64,000 bases of DNA from Kiritimatiellia bacterium (GTDB lineage: Bacteria > Verrucomicrobiota > Kiritimatiellia > RFP12 > UBA1067): NCBI GenBank assembly GCA_024694365.1, contig JAILJX010000008.1, forward strand, positions 1 through 64,000, written 5' to 3'. This document shows, piece by piece, positions 52,537 to 61,224 of this stretch (position 1 is its first letter; each line of letters starts with the position of its first letter). The position numbers were made by a program, and so were the translations under genes. The notes under the pieces were generated by a model. That model saw nothing but the letters and a program-made list of their open reading frames with translations. It did no database searches and was not told the DNA's origin.

Positions 52537-54416
52537 CGCCAAGCCGCGCGATTTCCGGCCTTGCGCTCGCTGCCCTCGCGTTTTCGGTGCCGGCGGCGCT
52601 TTCGGCGAAGACGGTTCCCGAAAGGGGGCTGCTGCGCCTCGCTGCAGGCGAGACGCTGGACGACTCGTCGCGCATCTCCCGCGACGCCGCGATCGAGGTC
52701 GATCTGGGCGGCACGCCGGTCGGGCGCGGAATGCTGGTGGACCTCGTGCGCGTGCGCAATCTTTCCCTGGCCGACGGCGAAAAGCCCACCGACGCCATCT
52801 TCCTCTCCGGACCGGTCTCGGTCGATGCGGACATATTCTACGACCCCTCGGCGGGGGTTGTCAGGGCGAGGATACTGGGCGTCCATGAAGGCGTTCCGAT
52901 GAAAGTCACGGTCTGGGGCGCAGGCGGGGCGCAGGGGAAGGAGCCGAGGCAGTTCTGGGACCACGAAGGCGACGGAACGTGGTCTCAAGGCGTACCCGGT
53001 CTCTACGACACGGCTCTCTTTTTCGGCGACGCCTTCGCGCTTGGATGGGAAGGCTCGGGCGAGAACAGGGTCCCTCCGTTCGGCACGCTCGCGCTCAGGA
53101 ATTCGCGCCTCCTTTTCCGCAGCGGCGCCGGATGGCCGTATCTTTCGCCTCGGAGGATCGCAGGCACGGGCGTGCTCGCCCTTTCAGGCAGCGGACTGCA
53201 GACGGTCAAGGACCATCCCTGCACCTCCCGGTCGGGCGTTTCGGTGGACGTCGCGTATTTCAGCGCCGGGCAGGACTCTTGGCTCTGGGGAAAGGAAGCG
53301 CCGATAAGAATCGACGGACCCGTCGTCATGACGAACGGGTTCTTCAGGATCTACCGCGACGTAACGTTCAACGGCGGCATCACCGCCGATTCCCCGTACG
53401 GGCCCGGAATGATCGAGCGCGATGCGCAGTGCGTCATCAACGGAACGTTCACGGTAGGGTCGCCTTTCATCATCTCATCTGGGAACAGGATCAACGGGAC
53501 TGTGATAATGTCCGGCGGCAAGCTCACGCTGGGCAAGGGCGTCGCCGTTCCGCGAATCGAGCCCCCGCCTGGAGGATCCTTCGAAATACGGCGCGTGAAC
53601 GACGATACGGTTATAACGCCCGTCTTCTGGACGACGGCGCGCATATCCTTTCTCGTCGCCGGCTTCATCTCCGCCATCGCCGCTCTTATGGGGCTTGCGT
53701 TCTTCTTCGGCGTGAAGGTCCGCCGGCGTTCGCGCGAACTCGAGGCTTCAAGGCGCGAACGGGATCTCGAACGGGCGGCCTACGATGCGGTGCGCAGGGA
53801 GAGGCTGCGGCTTTCGATGGATCTGCACGACGACTTCCAGCAGCTTCTCACGAGCGCGCGCTTCCGTCTTGTCGCAGGGGAGAATTTCGTGGCGGAAGGC
53901 GCCGGCGCCGCGGGATGCGAACAGCTCAGGGCTGCGCGCGCCGCCCTAGACAGCGCCCAGTCCGGACTGAGGGCCACGCTGTGGACGCTGAGCGAGGAGA
54001 GCGAAGGCCCGGGTTCGCTTCTGGACGTTTTCCGCCACGCGATTTCGCGCATGGCCCATTGGCAGGGCGTCGTCGAGCTCGAGCAGGAGGGCGAAGAGCC
54101 GGAGCTCGCGCGCAGGCTCGTGGGGAGGCTTTTGATGATCCTGCAGGAGGCGGTGGGCAACGCGATAGAGCATGGCGACGCGACGAAGGTCCGCGTGAAG
54201 GTGTCTTTCGGGAAGGGCTGGCTCGAGATGACGGTCGCGGACAACGGCGACGGCTTCGATCCTTCTGCCGTCGGTGAGGCACGCGGACACTTCGGCATAC
54301 GCAACATGGCCATGAGAGCCAAAGCCGGCGGGGGGACGTTCTCCATAGATTCAGCCCCGGGACGCGGCGCGGTTCTGAAAGTCTCTTTTCCGGCAGACCC
54401 CCATTTGGGTAAGTGA
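52533..54416 (+). CDS. HisKA_3 sensor kinase with large beta-solenoid-like sensor domain
   Basis: This 627-residue kinase starts at GTG 52533, overlapping the regulator stop. It has a cleavable-looking signal peptide (to LSA) and then about 340 extracytoplasmic residues. Repeated short strands and turns there (SGPVSVDADIFYD, IDGPVVMTNGFFRIYRDVTF, NGTFTVGSPFIISSGNRI, NGTVIMSGGKLTLGKG) resemble autotransporter-type beta-helix repeats. One membrane helix lies at about 369-392. HisKA_3 follows with phospho-acceptor His432 in LHDDFQQLL, then a HATPase_c domain with DNGDGFDP. The sensor fold is unlike CHASE, PAS or Y_Y_Y sensors and suggests direct binding of a polysaccharide or surface polymer. 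Confidence 0.88.
   Translation: MTPSRAISGLALAALAFSVPAALSAKTVPERGLLRLAAGETLDDSSRISRDAAIEVDLGGTPVGRGMLVDLVRVRNLSLADGEKPTDAIFLSGPVSVDADIFYDPSAGVVRARILGVHEGVPMKVTVWGAGGAQGKEPRQFWDHEGDGTWSQGVPGLYDTALFFGDAFALGWEGSGENRVPPFGTLALRNSRLLFRSGAGWPYLSPRRIAGTGVLALSGSGLQTVKDHPCTSRSGVSVDVAYFSAGQDSWLWGKEAPIRIDGPVVMTNGFFRIYRDVTFNGGITADSPYGPGMIERDAQCVINGTFTVGSPFIISSGNRINGTVIMSGGKLTLGKGVAVPRIEPPPGGSFEIRRVNDDTVITPVFWTTARISFLVAGFISAIAALMGLAFFFGVKVRRRSRELEASRRERDLERAAYDAVRRERLRLSMDLHDDFQQLLTSARFRLVAGENFVAEGAGAAGCEQLRAARAALDSAQSGLRATLWTLSEESEGPGSLLDVFRHAISRMAHWQGVVELEQEGEEPELARRLVGRLLMILQEAVGNAIEHGDATKVRVKVSFGKGWLEMTVADNGDGFDPSAVGEARGHFGIRNMAMRAKAGGGTFSIDSAPGRGAVLKVSFPADPHLGK
54398..54409. promoter_or_regulatory. CCC-N4-GGG element upstream of the GH51 gene
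   Basis: CCCCC-ATTT-GGG lies within the last codons of the kinase gene. The core CCCATTTGGG (54400-54409) is centred 34 bp upstream of the -10 centre and is followed by TAAGTGA, similar to TATGTGA after the GH43 element. Confidence 0.6.
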
Positions 54417-54432
54417 TTCCGTCCGCCGGTTT

Positions 54433-54441
54433 TGCTATAAT
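54433..54441 (+). promoter_or_regulatory. Extended -10 promoter, leaderless start
   Basis: TGC-TATAAT ends at 54441, so +1 is 54448, the A of the GH51 start codon. The -35 region (GTGATT) is poor. Confidence 0.7.
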
Positions 54442-54447
54442 GGGGGC

Positions 54448-56394
54448 ATGAAAACAAAACTCCTCGTCTTTGCGGCGCTTGCCGCATCTCTCGCCGGAGC
54501 TACCGACACAAAGGTCGCTCTCGACTGGTCTGCGCCACGGAACAAGGTTGCCCCTGGCATGTGGGGAATCTTTTTCGAGGACATCAACTGGGCTGCCGAC
54601 GGTGGCCTGAGCCCCGAGCTTCTGGCAAACGGCGGCTTCAACTGGCAACCGCGCGATCATGAGAAATGGACGAAAACGCAGGAAGGCTGGGAAGGGGATT
54701 TCCGTGATGGCGGAATGGCGAGGCTTTCGTTTCAGATGGGAAAGCCCGTCCATCCCAACACGGCGCGGCATTTGAGGATCGAATCCTTCGGTAAGGGGCT
54801 CGCGGGCGTAAAGAACACGGGCCTGGACGGCTTCAAGCTCGTCAAGGGCGAGACTTACCGCATCATCTACGACTTCCGCGAGCTCACCGAGAAGAAGGAC
54901 GGAATCGACTGGGTGCTCCCAAATTGGACTCGCGTCATAACCGAATTCGTCTTCAACGGCGAGCCGATTCTCTTCGCTGAGGACGGAATGCGCGTCGAAG
55001 TGACCGAAACGAGCTTCAGTCTCCTCGTCCGCGGGCGCAGGATTTTCGAGTTTGACAATGTCAGCCTCGAGCCTACGGGCCCCAATCTGGTCCGCGCCGG
55101 CCTCAGGAAGGACCTCGTCGACCGCCTCGCCGACCTGAAGCCTGCGTTCGTCAGGTTCCCCGGCGGATGCATCGTGGAGGAAGGCGACTTCCAGCACTGG
55201 TACGACTGGCGCAGAACGGTCGGCCCGAAAGAGCGCCGCGAATGCGTATGGAACCGCTGGGGCAGGGACGACAAGCCATACTGGGAGACGTTCCGCGTCG
55301 GCTTCTACGAATATTTCGTCCTCTGCGAGGAAATCGGCGCTGAGCCGCTGCCGATCTGCCTCGCAGGCCTCACATGCCAGTTTCAGCGTCCGCCCCAGCT
55401 CGTCGCCGTGGAGGATGCGGACTACTTCGCCAACGTGATTCTCGAGCTCATAGAGTTCGCCAACGGAGACGTGACGACGACCTGGGGCAAGGTTCGCGCC
55501 GACATGGGCCACCCCAAGCCCTTCAACATGAAGATGGTCGGAATCGGCAACGAGAACTGGGACGCCGAGTTCTTCGACCGCGCCGAGCCGATTGCCAGGA
55601 TCGTCCGCAAGAAGCATCCCGAGATCATGATCGTAGGCTCCTCCGGCCCCGCGCCCGAGGACAAGCGCTGGAAATACGCATGGGGACGCGTCACCAAGGA
55701 GACCGCCGACATCGTCGACGAGCACTACTACATGTCTCCCGAGTGGTTCCTGGACAACTTCCGCCGCTACGACAACTACGACAGGAAGAAGCTCCCGGTA
55801 TACGCCGGAGAATACGCCTGCCACCACAAGATCAAGGACGCGAAGGGACACGAGACAAAGCCCAACTCGCTTTGGAGCGCCGTTTGCGAGGCGGTCGTGA
55901 TGTGCGGATTCGAGCGCAACGCCGATATTGTGCAGATGGCGAGCTACGCGCCTCTCTTCGCGCGCTGGGGACATGACCAGTGGACGCCCGACATGATTTG
56001 GTTCGACACTGAAAAGAGCTGGCTCACGCCCAACTACTACGTGCAGCAGCTGTTCTTCACGAACCGTCCGGACTACACCGTTCCCTGCAAGGTCGACAAT
56101 CGCGAAAAGACGGTGTTCGAGTCTGCGGGGGTGGACGCGAAGGCGAACGAAATCGTCGTCAAGCTCGTGAATGTCGGCGAGTCTCCCCGCAGGGTAACCG
56201 TCGATTTCGGCAAGAATCTCCCGAATGGCGAGGCGAAGATGGTCTCGCTTGCGGGCGAGCGTCTTGCGGTCAATACGCGCGAGGCGCCTGAAACTGTCGC
56301 GCCGAAGATGTCGGCGATTCCCTTTGCTGGCGGCAAGATGCTCGTCGTGGAACTTCCCGCGAATTCCGTGAATGTCGTCAGAGTCGCGATGTAA
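54448..56394 (+). CDS. GH51-type alpha-L-arabinofuranosidase, exported
   Basis: This 648-residue protein has a signal peptide (cleavage near LAGA). A beta-sandwich and barrel carry PGMWGIFFEDINWAADGGL, FVRFPGGCIVEEG and the acid/base MVGIGNENW (E369). The nucleophile lies in VYAGEYACHH (E455), and a C-terminal beta domain follows. These blocks are diagnostic of GH51. It removes alpha-L-arabinofuranosyl units, complementing the tandem GH43 upstream. It has its own promoter and CCC-N4-GGG element. Confidence 0.92.
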   Translation: MKTKLLVFAALAASLAGATDTKVALDWSAPRNKVAPGMWGIFFEDINWAADGGLSPELLANGGFNWQPRDHEKWTKTQEGWEGDFRDGGMARLSFQMGKPVHPNTARHLRIESFGKGLAGVKNTGLDGFKLVKGETYRIIYDFRELTEKKDGIDWVLPNWTRVITEFVFNGEPILFAEDGMRVEVTETSFSLLVRGRRIFEFDNVSLEPTGPNLVRAGLRKDLVDRLADLKPAFVRFPGGCIVEEGDFQHWYDWRRTVGPKERRECVWNRWGRDDKPYWETFRVGFYEYFVLCEEIGAEPLPICLAGLTCQFQRPPQLVAVEDADYFANVILELIEFANGDVTTTWGKVRADMGHPKPFNMKMVGIGNENWDAEFFDRAEPIARIVRKKHPEIMIVGSSGPAPEDKRWKYAWGRVTKETADIVDEHYYMSPEWFLDNFRRYDNYDRKKLPVYAGEYACHHKIKDAKGHETKPNSLWSAVCEAVVMCGFERNADIVQMASYAPLFARWGHDQWTPDMIWFDTEKSWLTPNYYVQQLFFTNRPDYTVPCKVDNREKTVFESAGVDAKANEIVVKLVNVGESPRRVTVDFGKNLPNGEAKMVSLAGERLAVNTREAPETVAPKMSAIPFAGGKMLVVELPANSVNVVRVAM

Positions 56395-56434
56395 CAGCCG
56401 GTTTTGACGGGTTACCAAACCTGTTTTTCCTAAA

Positions 56435-56471
56435 GTCGCAGGGCTTGCAGTTGGTGTGCAAGTTCTGCGAC
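56435..56471. other. 15-bp stem-loop after the GH51 gene
   Basis: GTCGCAGGGCTTGCA and TGCAAGTTCTGCGAC pair along 15 positions (two G-T wobbles at the DNA-to-RNA level) around a 7-base loop, GTTGGTG. No T-run follows, so it is not a classic terminator. Transcript-end protection or a protein-binding cruciform is possible. It ends three bases before the CCC-N4-GGG element. Confidence 0.7.
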
Positions 56472-56473
56472 TA

Positions 56474-56484
56474 CCCTTTTGGGG
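56474..56484. promoter_or_regulatory. CCC-N4-GGG element upstream of the large surface-protein gene
   Basis: CCCTTTTGGG (56474-56483) plus one further G is centred 34 bp upstream of the -10 centre, as in the three glycosidase promoters. Confidence 0.6.
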
Positions 56485-56506
56485 AGTTTCAGGGGTGATG
56501 CAAAAA

Positions 56507-56515
56507 TGGTAAAAT
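56507..56515 (+). promoter_or_regulatory. Extended -10 promoter
   Basis: TGG-TAAAAT predicts transcription from about 56522 and a 22-base leader with AGGAGG before ATG 56544. Unlike GH43 and GH51 this gene therefore has a conventional leader. Confidence 0.65.
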
Positions 56516-56543
56516 ATTTACATCACCAAGAGGAGGAACTCTT

Positions 56544-59500
56544 ATGACGACACGTGTAAAGGCATTTTCAGGCGCGCTCGCGCTCGCCCTCATCCCGTTC
56601 ATTTCCGCAAAGGCGGATGCCACCTACTACTGGACAGGCGGCGGCGATGACACCAACTTTGATACGACAGCGAACTGGGGTTCCGATACGGGAACGGCAT
56701 ATCCTGTCGCGGGTGATGGTGCCACATTCCAGACAGGAGCCGCAGACAAAACGGTTACATTCAATGGCTCATATGCCCCTTCTTGGGTTTGGGTGGCGAC
56801 AGGAGATACGGAGAGTCCTGTCACTTGGGCTGCGACGGATTCTGCCAACGGTATGACATCGGCCGGGAATATCACGATTGCCGACTCTGCCGATCAGGTT
56901 GGTGCGCTTAAGATTACCTCCGGTACATATGTTGCAACGGGAGAGTTCCTGCTCGGCTATGGTTCAGGAGCTCTCACGATGGAAGGCGGCTCACTTTCTT
57001 CCACAGGCGCGGCGACTTGGGGATGGGCGGCCGATTCCACAACGTCCGTGCAGCTTAACGGTGGCACACTCTCCATAAACGGCGCGTACGCCAATGATGC
57101 GGGCAACATCGCTCTCAATGCTCTAGCTGGTGCGGGCGGCAAGCTCTACATAGGCGTAAACAACGCGACATTCCAGCTTCCGGCGGGTGATGCTATACTT
57201 GGTGCATACGGCGCATGGGCTGCAGATTACACCGATTCCATTGTCACGGGCTATGTTACGGTTGATGTTGCCAACGGCGGCTCGTTCATCTGCGGTAGCG
57301 ACACCGATCCCCACAAAATACTTCTTGGCCAGTATGGTTCCGAACCTATGACCGTGAATCTCAACGCTGGCGGCACGCTTGGCGCCGGGCGCATTACAAG
57401 AGGGGCGGCGAACGGAACCTCAGCGGTCAATTTCAACGGCGGGACTCTTGAGGTCATCGGCGACTACAATGACGGAACGGCCTTTTTGCCTGACAGCGGT
57501 ATCGTTTATACGGTCGGCACTCAGGGCGGCACGCTCGATACGAACGGCAAGTCAATTACCATAGATGCTACCATTGCAGGTGAAGGCACGCTTGACATTG
57601 TCGGCGGAGGCTCTGTGACATTCTCTGTCGCGCCGACTTGTTCCGTTACATCGTCAGACAATACGACGTATGAGATTCCTACGACCGGGACCTATTATTG
57701 GGTCGGCGGCGCGGTCGGCGACAATCCGCGTGTTGCGTTTAGCGCAACTGCCGGGAAATGGAGTGCGACAAAAGGCGGTGAGGCCATTGCCGATTTTGTT
57801 CCTGGCGAAGGTGACACTGCAGTTTTCGCGACGACTGACGGCGCTGTCTACCTTTATCCAGATAATGTTGCGGCGGATGTCAAAGCGGAAGACGAAGCGC
57901 AGGTAGTGTTTTTCGTCTACAATTCCGCGGACAATATTACGATGACAAGTGATATTGACATTGCAAGTGGAGCGACTGTAACATTGCGTGCTATCCGCAA
58001 CACGATTTCTTTCGCCGGCAAACTTACAGGTTCCGGTACATTGATTGCAAACTCAACGGCTATGAATACATGGGTCCGCCTCATTGGTGACACGTCTAGC
58101 TTTGAGGGTTTGGTTGAATTTGTAGCCACCGGCCATTCCTATGGCGTATGCAGAATCGCCGATGCGGCAGCAGCCGGTAATGCGCTTTCCGCATGGAACA
58201 TATACACAACGCATGATAGTATCATTCCTTACAGAACTGACAAAACCATCGGTTATACAGCGTTCGATCTCGGAAACGGCAAGACATATACTTTCGGTTC
58301 TCTTAACGCGGCTGTAGCTCCGTATGGCTCCTATTTTACCGGTTGTACATTCAATATCGGCGGGCGCGATACAGAGGACAGTTCGTTCTATGGACAATTC
58401 CAGGGCTCGGGCAATGCGATCACTTGGTCTGCGCCCACTACCTTCACCTACGGCGTCACCAATGCTGCTTCTTTCACCGTCACTGGCGGAGGTACGGTGA
58501 AATTCGTCGACTCCGGCGCACTTCCGACCGCCTTTACTGTGAGTGGAACTGGAGCGTACATCGGCATGACGACAGATTCCGATGTTAATGCTGCGGGTGT
58601 GGCCGCGATTACTTCCATAGCAAGCGGTGCGACGATCGGCTTTGACGCTGACGATACCGAAAATGAGTGCGCAGTCAACATTTCAAGCGCATCAATCCTT
58701 GAAGGGCAGACTCTCGTCAAGAAGGGCGCAGGCGTTCTCTATATGTCGGGGATTACGTATACTAATGACATAGTCGTAAATGAAGGAGCTCTCGTCCTGG
58801 CGCATGGCTCAGTCGTGGGTGATGTTACTGTTGCCTCGGGTGCTTCGCTTCTTGTCGATCTCTCGGGTGCAGCCGACGCAGAGGAAGTGTTCACCTACAC
58901 CTCCATTTCCGGCGATGGCACAGTAAGCTACCGCAACAAGTCAGACCGCGCTACCGTCACCACCGATGTAAGTCCGTGGGTGCTCACGATGTCCGGTGAG
59001 GCGATCACCTATACATGGTCCGGCCTTGGCAACGACAACGATTGGTCGAATGTCGCCAACTGGTATGCAGACGGCACTGATGCAACCGAGTTGCCTACGG
59101 CAGGCGATACGGTCAATATCGACCGTGAGGGAGTTGTGATTCTCAGCGCACCCGAAGAGATTACCGCGAATGTCGTTGTGAAAAGCGGATACACGCTGAC
59201 TATTTCGTCCGGCTTTGTATTCTCGTCTCTTACGGTTGAGGATGGCGGTTATATCGCGTTCAATGGCGCAATCGCAGCAGTGGGAGATTCAATGACTCTT
59301 ACCGCAACGGTTGCCGATTTTACTGCGAGCAATTTCGCCAACGCGAGTAATGGAAACTACGAGGTCTCTCTCTCGGAAGGCGTTCTCACTGCCACTCGCA
59401 TCGCTGCGACCTATACCTGGACAGGTGCTGCCGACACGAATTGGGCCACTTCCGGCAACTGGACAGTTGGTGAAACAGCGGTTGCGGAAGTTCCGGAGAC

Positions 59501-61067
59501 TGCCGACAGCGTGATCTTCCCCGCTTCTGACGCCGAGGACTTCACGGGATGGAGCGTTGCTCTCGCGGCGGACGTTTCCGTGCAGGGCGTTGCGGTTAAC
59601 GGCAATGTGGCATTGAGCGGAGGAAAGACAATAAGGACGCTTGCCATTTCCGGCTCTGCTGAGCTTCATCTCAACACCGCCAATATCGGCACTCTCGGCG
59701 CGGCGCTCACAGTCTCTTGCCCGGTGAATATTCTTGCCGGTTCGACGGACTACATCTATCTTGCAGGCTACAATGCGCAGCTTGACGGAGCGCTTATCGG
59801 CAGCGGAACGCTTATCTCCGATGCTAACGGGGTGCAGAATATTGGCGTTACATTCAACGGTGATGTGAGCGAGTTCGCCGGTAAGTTCCAGTCAACCAAA
59901 TACAACAATCGCGACCATACGAATTTTGGAAGCGGTGTGTATGGCTCTACCAACGCTGTTTGGGAAATCAGCCCCAGTGACAGCAAAGACTATAATTCGT
60001 ATGTCATCAACAGCAGCGATGCGACTTATATGTTCGGTGCTCTTATTGGCGACTGTTGGGCAGGCAATTATTACGGAAAAGTTCAGATAGGTGGTAGGGA
60101 TGACGTGGACAGCTCTGTCACGCTCCACTCCCATACGACAAGTCAGGGCGATCCCAGAGCCTATACCATCACAAAGATTGGCAACTCCACTTTGACGATC
60201 AACAATGCGTATAATTCGGAGAAACTTGCTACGCTTTACTTGAACGGCGGAACGGCTGTTCTGGGATGCTATCCTACTTCGACTCTTACGTTCGGCGGCG
60301 GTATTGTCAAAACGCCCGCCTACACGACAACAGTCGATGATGTTGAGACTACGGTCTATCCTGACATCTCCGGCAAAATCACCGATTCGACCGGGCCTAT
60401 CGCTTTCACGAATGATGAGGGCGAAGAGCATGTGTGGGCGACGGAGCTTGCGGCTTCAAACAAGGGTGGACTCTCCAAGTATGGTGACGGCACCCTTACT
60501 CTCTCGGCTGCCCCTCTGTATTTCGGCCTTACGTCGGTTATGGGCGGCACGCTTGTCGTTCCGGAGGATGATAAGGACTGCTTTACCGAAATTTATCATG
60601 ACGACATCGCCGGCAAGTATGTCATCAAGCATCCCGTCAACGCGCTCAGTACAGGCAATCTCATCCACTATTCGTCAGATGCATCCGTGACCAACTATTG
60701 CGACATCGGTCTTTACGCCTATCCGGCCGGAACGACGCTTTACGGAACGGAGGAGGCGGACGACTATCTCACAGCCGATCTCGATTTCTCAGGAGTTGCG
60801 ACTGTCGACGTCTCGGCGAAGGACCTCTATGACGAGGAGAACAACAAGTTCAACAATGTCGTCCTCGCGCGTACGACCGGCGCAATAACAGGAATCGGCA
60901 AGGTCGGCGATGGCCTCACCCTCACCGTCCCCGATTGCCCCGATGGCGTCTCTGCGCAGAAGTGGCAATGGACCGTCCGCACGACAGTCGAAACGGTTGG
61001 CGACGTGACATATCACTGTGTCACTGTCACGCCCAAGATTCTGCCGTTCGTGATAAGCATACAGTAA
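56544..61067 (+). CDS. Very large exported surface protein with repeated beta modules
   Basis: This 1507-residue protein has a signal peptide ending AKADA. At least four module starts of the form Y-x-W-x-G...W are visible: TYYWTGGGDDTNFDTTANWG near residue 27, TYYWVGGAVGDNP near 383, TYTWSGLGNDNDWSNVANW near 822 and TYTWTGAADTNWATSGNW near 954. Between them lie long Gly/Ser/Thr-rich beta-strand repeats of the autotransporter-associated type. There is no autotransporter barrel and no PEP-CTERM or LPXTG tail, so the export and anchoring route is unclear. It may be a cell-surface adhesin or polysaccharide-binding scaffold. G+C is lower than in neighbouring genes. It shares the CCC-N4-GGG element with the glycosidases. 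Confidence 0.88.
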   Translation: MTTRVKAFSGALALALIPFISAKADATYYWTGGGDDTNFDTTANWGSDTGTAYPVAGDGATFQTGAADKTVTFNGSYAPSWVWVATGDTESPVTWAATDSANGMTSAGNITIADSADQVGALKITSGTYVATGEFLLGYGSGALTMEGGSLSSTGAATWGWAADSTTSVQLNGGTLSINGAYANDAGNIALNALAGAGGKLYIGVNNATFQLPAGDAILGAYGAWAADYTDSIVTGYVTVDVANGGSFICGSDTDPHKILLGQYGSEPMTVNLNAGGTLGAGRITRGAANGTSAVNFNGGTLEVIGDYNDGTAFLPDSGIVYTVGTQGGTLDTNGKSITIDATIAGEGTLDIVGGGSVTFSVAPTCSVTSSDNTTYEIPTTGTYYWVGGAVGDNPRVAFSATAGKWSATKGGEAIADFVPGEGDTAVFATTDGAVYLYPDNVAADVKAEDEAQVVFFVYNSADNITMTSDIDIASGATVTLRAIRNTISFAGKLTGSGTLIANSTAMNTWVRLIGDTSSFEGLVEFVATGHSYGVCRIADAAAAGNALSAWNIYTTHDSIIPYRTDKTIGYTAFDLGNGKTYTFGSLNAAVAPYGSYFTGCTFNIGGRDTEDSSFYGQFQGSGNAITWSAPTTFTYGVTNAASFTVTGGGTVKFVDSGALPTAFTVSGTGAYIGMTTDSDVNAAGVAAITSIASGATIGFDADDTENECAVNISSASILEGQTLVKKGAGVLYMSGITYTNDIVVNEGALVLAHGSVVGDVTVASGASLLVDLSGAADAEEVFTYTSISGDGTVSYRNKSDRATVTTDVSPWVLTMSGEAITYTWSGLGNDNDWSNVANWYADGTDATELPTAGDTVNIDREGVVILSAPEEITANVVVKSGYTLTISSGFVFSSLTVEDGGYIAFNGAIAAVGDSMTLTATVADFTASNFANASNGNYEVSLSEGVLTATRIAATYTWTGAADTNWATSGNWTVGETAVAEVPETADSVIFPASDAEDFTGWSVALAADVSVQGVAVNGNVALSGGKTIRTLAISGSAELHLNTANIGTLGAALTVSCPVNILAGSTDYIYLAGYNAQLDGALIGSGTLISDANGVQNIGVTFNGDVSEFAGKFQSTKYNNRDHTNFGSGVYGSTNAVWEISPSDSKDYNSYVINSSDATYMFGALIGDCWAGNYYGKVQIGGRDDVDSSVTLHSHTTSQGDPRAYTITKIGNSTLTINNAYNSEKLATLYLNGGTAVLGCYPTSTLTFGGGIVKTPAYTTTVDDVETTVYPDISGKITDSTGPIAFTNDEGEEHVWATELAASNKGGLSKYGDGTLTLSAAPLYFGLTSVMGGTLVVPEDDKDCFTEIYHDDIAGKYVIKHPVNALSTGNLIHYSSDASVTNYCDIGLYAYPAGTTLYGTEEADDYLTADLDFSGVATVDVSAKDLYDEENNKFNNVVLARTTGAITGIGKVGDGLTLTVPDCPDGVSAQKWQWTVRTTVETVGDVTYHCVTVTPKILPFVISIQ

Positions 61068-61090
61068 TACACGTACCAAACATTTGCCCC

Positions 61091-61130
61091 ACGGGCGAGG
61101 AGGTGTTTAATCCTTCCCGCCCGTTTTTTT
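61091..61130 (+). terminator. Rho-independent terminator of the surface-protein gene
   Basis: ACGGGCG (61091-61097) pairs with CGCCCGT (61118-61124) and is followed by an unbroken T-run. This is the clearest intrinsic terminator in the window. Confidence 0.85.
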
Positions 61131-61190
61131 GCGTTTTGAATATTACAACTCTGTAATTTTTCCACACCCTTTGCTGCAATGGAGTTTTTG

Positions 61191-61196
61191 TACAAT
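61191..61196 (+). promoter_or_regulatory. -10 promoter element
   Basis: TACAAT preceded directly by TG predicts transcription from about 61203, with GAAAGGA before ATG 61225. ATTAC-N6-GTAAT (61142-61157) upstream is an inverted repeat that could be an operator. Confidence 0.55.
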
Positions 61197-61224
61197 ATAG
61201 TCGCAATTTGCGAAAGGATGCGCT

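Noticed and set aside
53926-56418. 830-residue minus-strand frame over the kinase end and GH51
   Set aside because: Both plus-strand genes are secure by motif; the reverse frame has no domain or ribosome binding site.
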